A stretch of 34,478 nt of DNA from Bacteroides sp. (GCA_014802345.1 JAAVCM010000016.1:1-34478); one strand, 5' to 3'. Numbered from the stretch's first letter, positions 8,538 through 16,404 are shown. Notes: generated by a model not told the origin, from the sequence alone. Numbers and translations: made by a program.

Positions 8538-9922
8538 TTTTTTGTAGAGTGAACCGGGGGTTGGCTGAATGAAAGCTGATTGCCTATATTAATGAGCTGC
8601 AATGTCCTGTAACTGAGGCGCGCTTCAAGATACTTCACTAATTCGCGCTCCTTGGCTGCCGGGAGGGGGGTGGCATACTTGACGAGGACGGTATTTACTG
8701 TGTCGAGGCGCTGAGTGCTTATGTTGCCGAACACGGCATGCGTGACAGCTATCTCCTCTATCTGAGGGAACAGGACTTTTATTTCGGGGGCGATGCGTCC
8801 GGCTATCGTGTCGTTGATTTGGGCGAAGGCTATGATGCTCCTGAGGGAGTCGATGGTGACCTGCTGTGCCGAGATTGACGTGCGCGCAATTTCGTAGATG
8901 TCATTCATCGAAGGGAGGCCGTTTTTCAGTTCCGAAAGGTCGGGCGAGTCCCCTTGGATGATGTTCAGGTGGGCGCCTTCAAGTCCGTAGTGAGCCAACT
9001 GCGCGTTCATCGCCAGCCGGAGCGAGTCGGCGGGAAGCACCTTGCCGATGAGCGTGACGGTGATTATGCGCTCTCCGTGTTCGATGGTCGCACTGCGGTT
9101 AAGCACCTGCGTCGAGGGGAAGTTGAACTGCTGGGCTATGAATCGGTCGGCGTTGGCAGAGAAACGCGACAGGCGTAGCATATCGTAGGTCAGGTAGAGG
9201 GAGGGTAGGAGAGTCAGGATTGAAACGGTGTAGACGATGTGGCGCACCTTGCGCGAGCGCTCCGGATTGCCGGACACTACGGGGCGGTAGTGCATCAGTT
9301 TCACCCCGATGAATGTCGAGAGGGCGATGAAGATGGAGTTTATGAGGAAGAGATAAGTAGCACCGACGAAATAGTTCATCTGCATGGTGGCGAGTCCGTA
9401 GCCCGCGGTGCAGAGAGGAGGCATCAGCGCTGTCGCTATCGCAACACCGGGAATCACATTGCCTTTCGACTTCGATCCGATGGCGACTATGCCCGCTCCG
9501 CCGCCGAAGAAGCCGATGAGGACATCATAAATGGTTGGCGACGTGCGCGCCAGAAGTTCGCTGTGGCCTTCGCTGACAGGGGAGATGAGGAAGTAGATTG
9601 TCGATGTCAGCATACTGAATCCGGCTGCCATAAGGAGGTTGCGCAGACAGCGTTTCAGCAAATCGAAGTCCTGCACGCCAACGCCGAGACCTATGCCGAT
9701 GATGGGCCCCATGAGGGGGGAAATCAGCATCGCGCCTATGATGACCGCCGTGGAGTTGGTGTTGAGGCCGAGCGAGGCAATAAAGATGGCGAGGACAAGG
9801 ATGAGTAGGTTGGTCCCTTTGAAAGACACACCTTCGCGTATGGCCGCTTCTGCCTCAGCCTGAGGCAGAAGGTCGTCGGTCATCGAGAAATATTGTATCA
9901 GATAGTTTTTTAACGATGCCAT
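8534..9922 (-). CDS. DUF389 membrane protein (TIGR00341-like)
   Basis: A 462-residue integral membrane protein. The signature of the DUF389 family is clear: LVLAIFIASLGLNTNSTAVIIGAMLISPLMGPI occupies about residues 36-68, followed by several more hydrophobic segments up to about residue 250 (including GFFGGGAGIVAIGSKSKGN and ALMPPLCTAGYGLA). The C-terminal half is soluble and contains repeated short beta/alpha stretches. The biochemical function of the family is not established. It is sandwiched between the Na/Pi symporter gene (22 bases upstream) and the GT4 gene (four-base overlap), so it is probably cotranscribed with both. Confidence 0.88.
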   Translation of the reverse strand: MASLKNYLIQYFSMTDDLLPQAEAEAAIREGVSFKGTNLLILVLAIFIASLGLNTNSTAVIIGAMLISPLMGPIIGIGLGVGVQDFDLLKRCLRNLLMAAGFSMLTSTIYFLISPVSEGHSELLARTSPTIYDVLIGFFGGGAGIVAIGSKSKGNVIPGVAIATALMPPLCTAGYGLATMQMNYFVGATYLFLINSIFIALSTFIGVKLMHYRPVVSGNPERSRKVRHIVYTVSILTLLPSLYLTYDMLRLSRFSANADRFIAQQFNFPSTQVLNRSATIEHGERIITVTLIGKVLPADSLRLAMNAQLAHYGLEGAHLNIIQGDSPDLSELKNGLPSMNDIYEIARTSISAQQVTIDSLRSIIAFAQINDTIAGRIAPEIKVLFPQIEEIAVTHAVFGNISTQRLDTVNTVLVKYATPLPAAKERELVKYLEARLSYRTLQLINIGNQLSFSQPPVHSTKK

Positions 9923-9944
9923 ACTGTAGGTGTGTCGTTGCGTT

Positions 9945-11765
9945 TCAGCTTATGGCCTTCTGGCGGTACTGCTCCTTCACTTCGTCGACCACGTTGATGA
10001 TGTAGTCGCCGACCTTTTCGAGCGAACCGATGATGTCCATATAGTAGATTCCGGCCTGATATTCATAGTGGTGTTCGTTGATGTTCTCGACGTTGGCCAC
10101 ACGGAGCTGGTTGCGCATATTGTTGATTTCGCGCTCCTGATTGTAGGAGGTGATGATCTGATTCTGGTCCACTGTCTCGAAGTTGCGCAGGAGCAGGAGC
10201 ATATTGGTCATCGCAGCTTCGACGGCTATGAACATGGAGTCAATGTTGTGGGAGATTTCTTCGTTGAATTCCACATGACTTTCCTGCTTGCGGATAAGGA
10301 TTTTTGCCACACCGTAGCAGCAGTCTGCTATGCTCTCGATTTCGCTGACTATGCGGAGCATGGCGGCGATGCGGTGTTTACCCTCGTTTGAAAGACGGCC
10401 TTCCGAACAGCGGTTGAGATAGTTGGCAATCTCGATTTCCATGCGGTCAGAAATTTCCTCATATTTCTCAAGACGGGTGAACTGCTTGGTGAAGTCATCG
10501 CCCGGCTTGGTGTGGACTATGTTCTGGGCCATCGCAATCATGCGCTGGACACGCTCCGAGTAGACCACGATTTCTTTTTCAGCCTGCGCTATGTTGAGTT
10601 CGGATGCGCTCATCAGACCGCCGGAGATAAATTTGAGCTGGAATTCCTCGTCGCCGGTATGCTTGGCGGGGACAAGTTTCTCGACAATCTTGACATAGAA
10701 TCCTGTGAGCCATATCATTATCACGACGTTGATAAGATTGAACACCGTGTGGAACATCGAGAGTCCGAACGACACGCTGAACTGCATCTGCGCAATCTTC
10801 ATCAGGACGGGATGGCCGGCAGGAAGACTGTTGTCAAAGATACTGTTGTAGAGCTTCGGGTCAGAGGCTTCAAGCTCGTTGACATAGCCGTAGATGCTGT
10901 TGGGGTTGCCCTGACCGAGCCATTCGGTGATGTCGACATTCAGTCGGACAAAGGGATAGAACACGGCGAGGGTCCAGACGATGCCGAAAAGGTTGAAAAG
11001 CAGGTGACCCATCGCGGTTCGTTTTGCAGCCACATTACCGCTCATGGATGCGAGGAGAGGGGTGACGGTAGTACCGATGTTGCTGCCGAGAACCACCGCA
11101 CAGGCGAGGTCAAACGAAATCCATCCTTTCGTACACATGATAAGCACGATGGCGAATGTAGCCGCCGACGACTGTATGATGGCTGTCAGGATGATACCGA
11201 CAAAGACAAATAGCAGCACTGAGGCGAAGCCCATCGAAGCATAGCGCTCGAGGAAGGCAAACATCTCGGGATTGCTCTGCAAGTCAGGGACATAATCGCT
11301 GATAAGGTCAAGACCCATGAACATCAGCGCAAAGCCTATGAGGAATTCGCCTATCGACTTCTTGCGGCTTGAACTCGTGAAAAGAAGGGGGACGGCACAG
11401 GCGATGACCGGGAGGATGAAGGCGGAGGTGTCGACCTTGAAGCCGAATAGCGCGATGATCCACGCCGTGAACGTCGTACCGACGTTTGCACCGAAGATGA
11501 CTGCCATTGACTGGGCGAGGGTCATAAGGCCGGCGTTGACGAAGCTGACCACCATGACGGTCGATGCCGAAGAACTCTGGATGAGTGCCGTGATGACTAT
11601 ACCGGTCAGCATACCGGTGAATCGGTTACGGGTCATGGCCGAAAGAATGTTGCGCAGACGGTCGCCGGCAGCCTTCTGAAGGCCTTCACTCATTACTTTC
11701 ATTCCGTAGAGGAACATGGCTACTGAACCCAGTAGACAAAGTAGGTCAAGGAAGCTGTAAGTCAT
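9945..11765 (-). CDS. Na+/phosphate symporter with C-terminal PhoU-like domain
   Basis: A 606-residue inner-membrane protein of the NptA/YjbB (SLC34-like) family. The duplicated signature is visible: ALIQSSSAS at about 61-68 and AIIQSSAAT at about 196-203, each in a hydrophobic repeat. About ten membrane segments occupy the first 370 residues. Residues from about 390 to 606 form a helical PhoU-like domain rich in Glu, Met and Asn, usually linked to regulation of phosphate flux. It is the first gene of the minus-strand block of seven. Family members move phosphate; the direction (uptake or efflux) cannot be told from sequence. Confidence 0.92.
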   Translation of the reverse strand: MTYSFLDLLCLLGSVAMFLYGMKVMSEGLQKAAGDRLRNILSAMTRNRFTGMLTGIVITALIQSSSASTVMVVSFVNAGLMTLAQSMAVIFGANVGTTFTAWIIALFGFKVDTSAFILPVIACAVPLLFTSSSRKKSIGEFLIGFALMFMGLDLISDYVPDLQSNPEMFAFLERYASMGFASVLLFVFVGIILTAIIQSSAATFAIVLIMCTKGWISFDLACAVVLGSNIGTTVTPLLASMSGNVAAKRTAMGHLLFNLFGIVWTLAVFYPFVRLNVDITEWLGQGNPNSIYGYVNELEASDPKLYNSIFDNSLPAGHPVLMKIAQMQFSVSFGLSMFHTVFNLINVVIMIWLTGFYVKIVEKLVPAKHTGDEEFQLKFISGGLMSASELNIAQAEKEIVVYSERVQRMIAMAQNIVHTKPGDDFTKQFTRLEKYEEISDRMEIEIANYLNRCSEGRLSNEGKHRIAAMLRIVSEIESIADCCYGVAKILIRKQESHVEFNEEISHNIDSMFIAVEAAMTNMLLLLRNFETVDQNQIITSYNQEREINNMRNQLRVANVENINEHHYEYQAGIYYMDIIGSLEKVGDYIINVVDEVKEQYRQKAIS

Positions 11766-11790
11766 CTTGAGGGGTATAAACGTGAAAAAC

Positions 11791-11854
11791 CGGAGAAAGG
11801 CAGGGATGGACGGTCGTCATGCGACTGCCCCCTGCTTTCTCCGATGCAAATATA
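11791..11854 (-). promoter_or_regulatory. Hairpin and candidate -7 box ahead of the Na/Pi gene
   Basis: A hairpin with arms at 11791-11805 and about 11829-11843 (14-15 bp, one bulged base) lies between the HIT and Na/Pi genes. On the minus strand TATATTTG (11854-11847) is a good -7 box just upstream, although no well-spaced -33 TTG is seen (nearest at 23 bases). If the box is real, the transcript would start at or beside the hairpin, putting it at the 5' end of the Na/Pi mRNA. Otherwise the hairpin is the HIT terminator. Confidence 0.45.
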
Positions 11855-11888
11855 CAGAGAAATTTTTAAATTCCCTGCAAGCCTTCTT

Positions 11889-12323
11889 TTAATTTTCTTT
11901 GAGCGCTTCCTGCATTTTGGCTACCATGTCGGCGTACTCCTCGTCGGACAGATAGACCTCTCCGGGGTTCATGCGGAATGTGCCGCCGTAGTCAGGTCCG
12001 TCGACGTATTTGGGTGCGAGATGGAAGTGGAGGTGCGAGAGCTTGTCGCTGTAAGCGCCGTAGTTGATTTTTTCGGGATGGAACACCTTGTCCATTGCAC
12101 GGGTCACGCGGGTCACGTCCTTCATGAAGGCGTTGCGCTCCTCGTCGGAGAGTTCAAACAGGTCGTTGACATGACCGTCGTATGCCACGAGGCAACGACC
12201 CTTATATGTCTGCTCCTTGAAGAGGAACACACGCGAAACGTCGAGCTTCGCAATCTCGATCATCAGATTGTGGAGAGTCTCATTGTTGGTGCAGTAGAGA
12301 CAGTCTTTGGGATCACTTTTCAT
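11889..12323 (-). CDS. HIT family nucleotide hydrolase or transferase
   Basis: A 144-residue histidine-triad protein, probably acting on a nucleoside phosphoramidate or dinucleotide substrate in the cytosol. The triad HLHFH (His97, His99, His101) in the SHLHFHLAPKY context is intact. An N-terminal Cys8-x2-Cys11 pair (CLYC) is common in HIT proteins that bind zinc. The central segment KGRCLVAYDGHVNDLFELS is typical of the family. It is a single-gene unit with its own promoter at 12397-12428 and diverges from the MNT gene. The exact substrate is unknown. Confidence 0.92.
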   Translation of the reverse strand: MKSDPKDCLYCTNNETLHNLMIEIAKLDVSRVFLFKEQTYKGRCLVAYDGHVNDLFELSDEERNAFMKDVTRVTRAMDKVFHPEKINYGAYSDKLSHLHFHLAPKYVDGPDYGGTFRMNPGEVYLSDEEYADMVAKMQEALKEN

Positions 12324-12396
12324 TGTCTTGATTGGTATTTTTGGGGTTTATATAGGTTTATTTCGGATAAGACTCTGAAACCAAAGTTTACGTTTA

Positions 12397-12428
12397 CAAA
12401 AATAGCAAATTACCTTGTCGCTGCCAAA
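12397..12428 (-). promoter_or_regulatory. Promoter of the HIT gene
   Basis: On the minus strand TTTG (12428-12425), 20 bases and TATTTTTG (12404-12397) match the Bacteroidetes consensus. The -33 element lies 14 bases from the -33 element of the divergent MNT promoter, so the two promoters are back to back. Confidence 0.72.
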
Positions 12429-12442
12429 CCTTTTCGGTGGAG

Positions 12443-12474
12443 TTTTGAAAATCGGCTATAAAGATGTATATTTG
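12443..12474 (+). promoter_or_regulatory. Promoter of the MNT nucleotidyltransferase gene
   Basis: TTTTG (12443-12447), a 19-base spacer and TATATTTG (12467-12474) form a near-perfect promoter. Transcription would start near 12480, which excludes any protein start upstream of that point and supports the ATG at 12499. Confidence 0.78.
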
Positions 12475-12498
12475 CATCTAATAAAAATATTGAGAGGT

Positions 12499-12801
12499 AT
12501 GTTTAATCCTGCCAATAATTACCTATTACCCCTTATAAGGGGATTTTTTACCACTCAGCCTGTGGTGAAAGCATGGCTGTTTGGCTCATATTCGCGTGGA
12601 GAAGAGCGTCCGGATAGTGATATTGATTTGCTTGTGACCTACGATCCACATACGCGTGTATCCTTGATGACAATTTCCCGAATGATCTGCTCTCTGTCAA
12701 AAATAGTCGGTCGTAAAGTAGATATTGTGGAAGAGGAGGGGTTGAGATCTTTTGCAAGACCGTCTGTTAATCGTGATCGCATACTGATTTATGAGAGATA
12801 G
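12499..12801 (+). CDS. Minimal nucleotidyltransferase (MNT antitoxin of a HEPN/MNT pair)
   Basis: A 100-residue minimal nucleotidyltransferase with the fold of DNA polymerase beta. The catalytic signature is complete: Gly29-Ser30 (LFGSYSRGE), ten residues later Asp41-x-Asp43 (DSDIDLLV), and a third acidic residue Asp75 in GRKVDIVEEE. In HEPN/MNT toxin-antitoxin pairs this protein neutralises the HEPN RNase, in some systems by adding AMP groups. The ATG at 12499 is chosen because the promoter lies at 12443-12474; an in-frame start at 12415 would precede transcription. The next reading frame overlaps its last 11 bases and encodes only a stub of the HEPN partner. Function as an antitoxin is therefore probably relictual. 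Confidence 0.9.
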   Translation: MFNPANNYLLPLIRGFFTTQPVVKAWLFGSYSRGEERPDSDIDLLVTYDPHTRVSLMTISRMICSLSKIVGRKVDIVEEEGLRSFARPSVNRDRILIYER

Positions 12802-12914
12802 ATTGACAGATAAAACGAGATTGGAGCATATCCTGAGTGCCATAGATGTCATACTTGATTTACGACATCCCTGAGTTGTACCCATTGATTAAGGAACTTT
12901 ACGATGATTTTTGA
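12791..12914 (+). pseudogene. HEPN toxin (DUF86 type) remnant with internal deletion
   Basis: An ATG at 12791, overlapping the end of the MNT gene by 11 bases as in intact HEPN/MNT operons, opens a frame encoding MRDRLTDKTRLEHILSAIDV and a few more residues, then a TGA at 12872-12874 (27 residues). This is the usual N-terminus of DUF86 HEPN proteins. In another frame, from 12864 to 12914, the DNA reads DIPELYPLIKELYDDF then stop, which looks like the usual C-terminus of the same family. About 70 central residues, including the RNase R-x4-6-H motif, are missing and the ends are joined out of frame. The toxin cannot be functional. The identification of both ends rests on family knowledge. Confidence 0.78.
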
Positions 12915-12927
12915 TTCCTGATTTTCA

Positions 12928-12957
12928 TTGTCGGGTGAAATAAACTTAATAACTTTG
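12928..12957 (+). promoter_or_regulatory. Promoter of panB
   Basis: TTG (12928-12930), a 19-base spacer and TAACTTTG (12950-12957) match the Bacteroidetes consensus. Transcription would start near 12962, leaving a leader of about 66 bases before the ATG at 13028. Confidence 0.72.
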
Positions 12958-12959
12958 TC

Positions 12960-12981
12960 CGGTCAAACTGATATTTGACCG
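12960..12981 (+). promoter_or_regulatory. Inverted repeat at the panB transcription start
   Basis: Perfect 8-base arms, CGGTCAAA at 12960-12967 and TTTGACCG at 12974-12981, flank a 6-base centre. The repeat begins two bases after the -7 box, so it covers the predicted start site. It could be an operator for a dimeric repressor or a hairpin at the 5' end of the mRNA. The regulator is not known. Confidence 0.6.
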
Positions 12982-13027
12982 TAGTATTCACAGTCATTGA
13001 AACTTAAAATTAATACTTTAAAACGCA

Positions 13028-13849
13028 ATGTCAACATACACTGTTGAAGACCCTCGCAAGGTGACCACACGTCGCCTTATCGAAATGAAGGCAAAGGGTG
13101 AGAAAATCGCCATGCTTACCGCATACGACTATTCAATGGCCCGTCTCATCGACGAGGCCGGTATGGATGCCATACTTATCGGCGATTCGGCTGCCAACGT
13201 GATGGCAGGCTATGCCACCACGCTCCCTATGACGCTCGACCAGATGATTTATCACGCGCAGTGTGTTGGTCGTGGTGTCAAGCGTGCGCTTGTGGTCTGC
13301 GACCTTCCCTTCGGTACATATCAGGGTAATTCGAAGGAGGCTCTTGCCTCGGCCATCCGTATCATGAAGGAAAGCAGCACCGAAGCTGTGAAGATGGAGG
13401 GTGGTGCCGAAATCATCGAGTCGATAGAACGCATCATTTCCGCCGGTATCCCTGTCATGGGGCATCTCGGACTCACTCCCCAGAGCATCAATAAGTTCGG
13501 TACTTACAATGTCCGTGCGCGCGAGGAGGCCGAAGCAGCCAAACTTATGGAGGATGCCAAGTTGCTCGAAAAGGCAGGATGTTTTTCGGTCGTTCTCGAA
13601 AAGATTCCCGCTGACCTTGCCCGAAAGGTGTCTGAAAGCCTCTCGATTCCGACAATCGGTATCGGTGCAGGTAACGGTTGCGACGGTCAGGTGCTTGTGA
13701 TGCAGGATATGCTCGGTATCAATAAAGGTTTTTCACCCCGCTTCCTCCGCCGCTATGCCGACCTCGGGACCATCATCGAGGATGCGGTGGGCAACTATAT
13801 AAAGGATGTGAAAAGCAGCGACTTCCCTAACGAGAAGGAGCAGTATTAA
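13028..13849 (+). CDS. panB: 3-methyl-2-oxobutanoate hydroxymethyltransferase
   Basis: First committed enzyme of pantothenate synthesis: it transfers a hydroxymethyl group from 5,10-methylene-tetrahydrofolate to alpha-ketoisovalerate to give ketopantoate. The 273-residue length is standard. Family landmarks are [15 protein letters not shown] (31-45), the metal-binding Asp in ILIGDS (49-54), the second metal Asp in [11 protein letters not shown] (about 90-100), the Lys in AVKMEGGAE (about 117-125) and the catalytic Glu in [10 protein letters not shown]. The ATG at 13028 follows a long AT-rich leader from a clear promoter. It stands alone on the plus strand and converges with the mrp gene, with a long hairpin between them. 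Confidence 0.97.
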   Translation: MSTYTVEDPRKVTTRRLIEMKAKGEKIAMLTAYDYSMARLIDEAGMDAILIGDSAANVMAGYATTLPMTLDQMIYHAQCVGRGVKRALVVCDLPFGTYQGNSKEALASAIRIMKESSTEAVKMEGGAEIIESIERIISAGIPVMGHLGLTPQSINKFGTYNVRAREEAEAAKLMEDAKLLEKAGCFSVVLEKIPADLARKVSESLSIPTIGIGAGNGCDGQVLVMQDMLGINKGFSPRFLRRYADLGTIIEDAVGNYIKDVKSSDFPNEKEQY

Positions 13850-13857
13850 GCGTGATC

Positions 13858-13912
13858 CATAGACAATCAGAGGCGCGGATAGTTTTACTATCCGCGCCTC
13901 TGATTGTCTATG
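13858..13912. terminator. Perfect 25-bp hairpin between panB and mrp
   Basis: Left arm 13858-13882 and right arm 13888-13912 are exact reverse complements (25 bp) with a 5-base loop TTTTA. It fills the gap between two convergent genes, so it can end transcription from both sides. The stem is far longer than a typical intrinsic terminator and no T-tract follows. Confidence 0.8.
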
Positions 13913-13921
13913 GTGATGTTA

Positions 13922-15019
13922 TCAATGATGGAGTTCGACTTTGTGGGTCGGGGGAAGTTCGCGGTTGCGCTCGGCTACTGCGTCGACCACTTCATGTGCG
14001 AGATGGGCGAAGGCATGGCCGGTGATGCTGTCCGTCAGGGCTATCGGTGTGCCGGAGTCGCCGCAGTCGGCGATGGAGGCCACGAGGGGAATCTGGGCAA
14101 GGAGACGCACTCCGAGTTCGTCGGCCAGACGTATGCCACCCTCCTTACCGAAAATATAGTAGCGCTCGTCGGGATGCTCGGCAGGAGTGAAATAGGCCAT
14201 GTTTTCCACAAGTCCGAGGATGGGGACATTGACCTTCTCGTCGACAAACATTGCGATCCCCTTGCGTGCGTCGGCAAGTGCGACTTCCTGAGGAGTGGTG
14301 ACCACGACCACGCCTGTAATCGGAAGTGTCTGGACGAGCGTCAGATGTATGTCGCTTGTACCCGGAGGCATATCAATCACGAAATAGTCAAGCTCGCCCC
14401 AGTCGGCATCGGCTATAAGCTGTTTGAGTGCGTTTGAAGCCATTGAGCCGCGCCAGAGGACAGCTTTCTCCTTGTCGACGACGAACCCGATGGAAAGGAG
14501 TTTGACACCATAGCGCTCCACAGGGATGATGAGCTGGCGGCCGTCGACTTCGTGGATATAGAGTTGCTCGTCCTCAATTCCGAACATTTTTGGCATCGAG
14601 GGGCCGAAGATGTCGGCGTCGAGAAGACCGACCTTATAGCCCTCGGCAGCAAGTGCCACGGCAAGATTGGAGGCTACGGTCGATTTGCCGACACCACCTT
14701 TACCTGACGATACGCCTATGATATTTTTGACTCCGGGAAGTACGGGTGCATTTTTCGGAGGAGCAGGCTTGCGCGAAGCGACGTTGACAGTCACCTTTAC
14801 CTCAGGCGATATATAGGTGTGGATTGCTGTCTCTGCCGCGCGTGTCATTGATTTGATGAACGGATCGGTCGGTTTGTCGAATATAAGCGAGAAGCTGACG
14901 CTGTCGCCGTCGATGCGTATATCATCCTCGACCATTCCGGCTTCGACGAGGGTCTTGCCGTTGCCGGGATAGCGGACGGTGTTGAGCGCATCGGTGATGA
15001 GTGAGGGATAAAGTTGCAT
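13922..15019 (-). CDS. mrp: Mrp/NBP35-type P-loop ATPase (iron-sulfur carrier)
   Basis: A 365-residue protein predicted to carry or insert iron-sulfur clusters, also called ApbC. An N-terminal MIP18/DUF59-like domain (about 1-85) is followed by a linker with KPAPPKNAP and a deviant Walker A, VSSGKGGVGKST, at 103-114. DYFVIDMPPGTSDIHLTL (about 205-222) is also typical. The CPxC-type cysteine pair usual in many Mrp proteins is absent from the VENMAYFTPAEHPDERYYIFG segment. I chose the ATG at 15019; a longer frame to 15193 would overlap trmB and adds unrelated residues. It is the last gene of the sufE-trmB-mrp run. Confidence 0.93.
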   Translation of the reverse strand: MQLYPSLITDALNTVRYPGNGKTLVEAGMVEDDIRIDGDSVSFSLIFDKPTDPFIKSMTRAAETAIHTYISPEVKVTVNVASRKPAPPKNAPVLPGVKNIIGVSSGKGGVGKSTVASNLAVALAAEGYKVGLLDADIFGPSMPKMFGIEDEQLYIHEVDGRQLIIPVERYGVKLLSIGFVVDKEKAVLWRGSMASNALKQLIADADWGELDYFVIDMPPGTSDIHLTLVQTLPITGVVVVTTPQEVALADARKGIAMFVDEKVNVPILGLVENMAYFTPAEHPDERYYIFGKEGGIRLADELGVRLLAQIPLVASIADCGDSGTPIALTDSITGHAFAHLAHEVVDAVAERNRELPPTHKVELHH

Positions 15020-15042
15020 TGTGTGGAGGTTGTTTGTGTGGG

Positions 15043-15807
15043 TTATTGGAATTCCGGTGACGACTGCAATATGCCGCGTCCGAAGGAGCGGTAAGTGTCG
15101 GGTTCTATTTCGACATCCGGTTCGGTCAGGGCAATGTCGGGAGCCGGGAGTTGCCATGCGATATATTTGCTCGGTATTCCGCGTCCGAGCCACTGCTGCT
15201 CGTAGTATGTTCTGATGGGCGGGACCACGGAGGTCAGTTCCGAGTTGTAGAGGTCGGCGGTAGAGTGGAGGGGTGTGATGTTATTGTGGGCCAGCATCGC
15301 CGAGGTATAGGCAAACAGGAAGGGGCTGTCGGTTTTCAGGTGGATTGTCCCCCCGGGGGCAAGAACTTCGCGGTAGATGTCAAGGAAGTGCGTGCCGGTC
15401 AGACGTTTGTTCACCTTCTTCATCTGCGGGTCAGGGAAGGTGATCCATATTCCCGCCACTTCGCCGGGCGCGAAGAAACGCGGGAGCAGATGGATTGACG
15501 TGCGCAGGAAAGCGACATTTGTCATGCCGAGTTCGTCGACCTCCTTGGCTCCTGTCCACATACGCGCACCTTTGATGTCAATGCCGATGAAGTTACAGTC
15601 GGGATAGAGTTTTCCCATCCCGACGGCATATTCACCCTTGCCGCATCCGAGTTCAAGGATGATGGGGTTGGAGTTGCCGAACACCTTTTCACCCCACTTC
15701 CCTCGCAGCGGACATTCCCCTTCGGCTTCGAGGACGGATTGCGGATACTGATGGACACAGTCGAGGCGTTCCATCTCGGCAAACTTTTTGAGCTTGTTTT
15801 TTCCCAT
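15043..15807 (-). CDS. trmB: tRNA (guanine-N7-)-methyltransferase
   Basis: Methylates N7 of G46 in the variable loop of tRNAs using SAM. The 254-residue protein has the SAM-binding motif LELGCGKGEY (51-60), FIGIDIKGARMW (73-84), the substrate segment WITFPDPQMKK (121-131) and HLKTD (156-160). Proteobacterial TrmB reads FPDPW, so the PDPQ variant seen here is of the Bacteroidetes kind. It lies 20 bases after the SufE gene and 23 bases before mrp. The C-terminal 35 residues are an extension of low conservation. Confidence 0.94.
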   Translation of the reverse strand: MGKNKLKKFAEMERLDCVHQYPQSVLEAEGECPLRGKWGEKVFGNSNPIILELGCGKGEYAVGMGKLYPDCNFIGIDIKGARMWTGAKEVDELGMTNVAFLRTSIHLLPRFFAPGEVAGIWITFPDPQMKKVNKRLTGTHFLDIYREVLAPGGTIHLKTDSPFLFAYTSAMLAHNNITPLHSTADLYNSELTSVVPPIRTYYEQQWLGRGIPSKYIAWQLPAPDIALTEPDVEIEPDTYRSFGRGILQSSPEFQ

Positions 15808-15827
15808 CGGTCAGGCCGTTTTGATGT

Positions 15828-16274
15828 CTACTGCTGGTTTTGTTTATCGCGGTTTTGCTGTGCCTGAAATGCAAGGGCATAGAGACGCATCTGCTTCACC
15901 ATTGCGAGAAGACCGTTGGAGCGGGTGGGCGAGAGGTGTTCCGAAAGCCCTATGTCGTCGATGAAATGTAGGTCGGCTTTGAGGATGTCGTCAGGTGTCT
16001 GGTCGTTAAGCACCTGAATGAGCAGCGAAATTATGCCTTTGACGATGATGGCATCCGAATCGGCAGTGTAATGCACCTTGCCTTCCGGGGTTAGTTCGGC
16101 ATTGAGCCATACACGGCTCTGGCATCCCTCAATCAGATGGTCGGGGGTCTTATATTTCTCTGCGATTTCAGGAAGATTGTTGCCGAGGTCGATGATCATC
16201 GCATAGCGGTCCATCCAGTCGTCGACTTCCGAAAACTCATCGACAATGTCGTTTTGTATCTGGTTTATGGTCAT
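15828..16274 (-). CDS. sufE: SufE-type sulfur acceptor
   Basis: A 148-residue protein that accepts persulfide sulfur from the SufS cysteine desulfurase for iron-sulfur cluster assembly. The catalytic Cys51 sits in the family motif LIEGCQSRVW (47-56). The helical C-terminus with GLSEHLSPTRSNGL is also typical. No sufBCDS genes are adjacent. Its companions are trmB and mrp, and the mrp product also handles iron-sulfur clusters, so a shared Fe-S theme is plausible. A -7-like TAACTTTG (minus strand, 16371-16364) lies about 90 bases upstream. Confidence 0.93.
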   Translation of the reverse strand: MTINQIQNDIVDEFSEVDDWMDRYAMIIDLGNNLPEIAEKYKTPDHLIEGCQSRVWLNAELTPEGKVHYTADSDAIIVKGIISLLIQVLNDQTPDDILKADLHFIDDIGLSEHLSPTRSNGLLAMVKQMRLYALAFQAQQNRDKQNQQ

Positions 16275-16363
16275 TGTATATATTTCTTAAATTTATGAAG
16301 TTCGCTTGATTACTCGATAATATCCTCGTCATCCCATTGGACACGGTTGGAACTTGAATGACG

Positions 16364-16371
16364 CAAAGTTA
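16364..16371 (-). promoter_or_regulatory. Possible -7 box of the sufE-trmB-mrp operon
   Basis: TAACTTTG on the minus strand matches the -7 consensus. I see no clean -33 TTG at 19-20 bases, only a weak TGG-like trimer. Transcription would start near 16357, with a leader of about 83 bases. Confidence 0.45.
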
Positions 16372-16404
16372 CGAAATTCTCACGTCATTCGCCATAAAAA
16401 TGCT

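Noticed and set aside
7581-8552. 323-residue plus-strand frame opposite the GT4 gene
   Set aside because: The minus-strand frame has clear glycosyltransferase motifs and operon spacing; this frame has none.
12415-12498. Longer start for the MNT gene at 12415
   Set aside because: It lies upstream of the predicted transcription start near 12480 and adds residues not typical of minimal nucleotidyltransferases.
13904-14437. 177-residue plus-strand frame opposite mrp
   Set aside because: It overlaps the confident mrp gene and the panB hairpin and has no homology that I can recognise.
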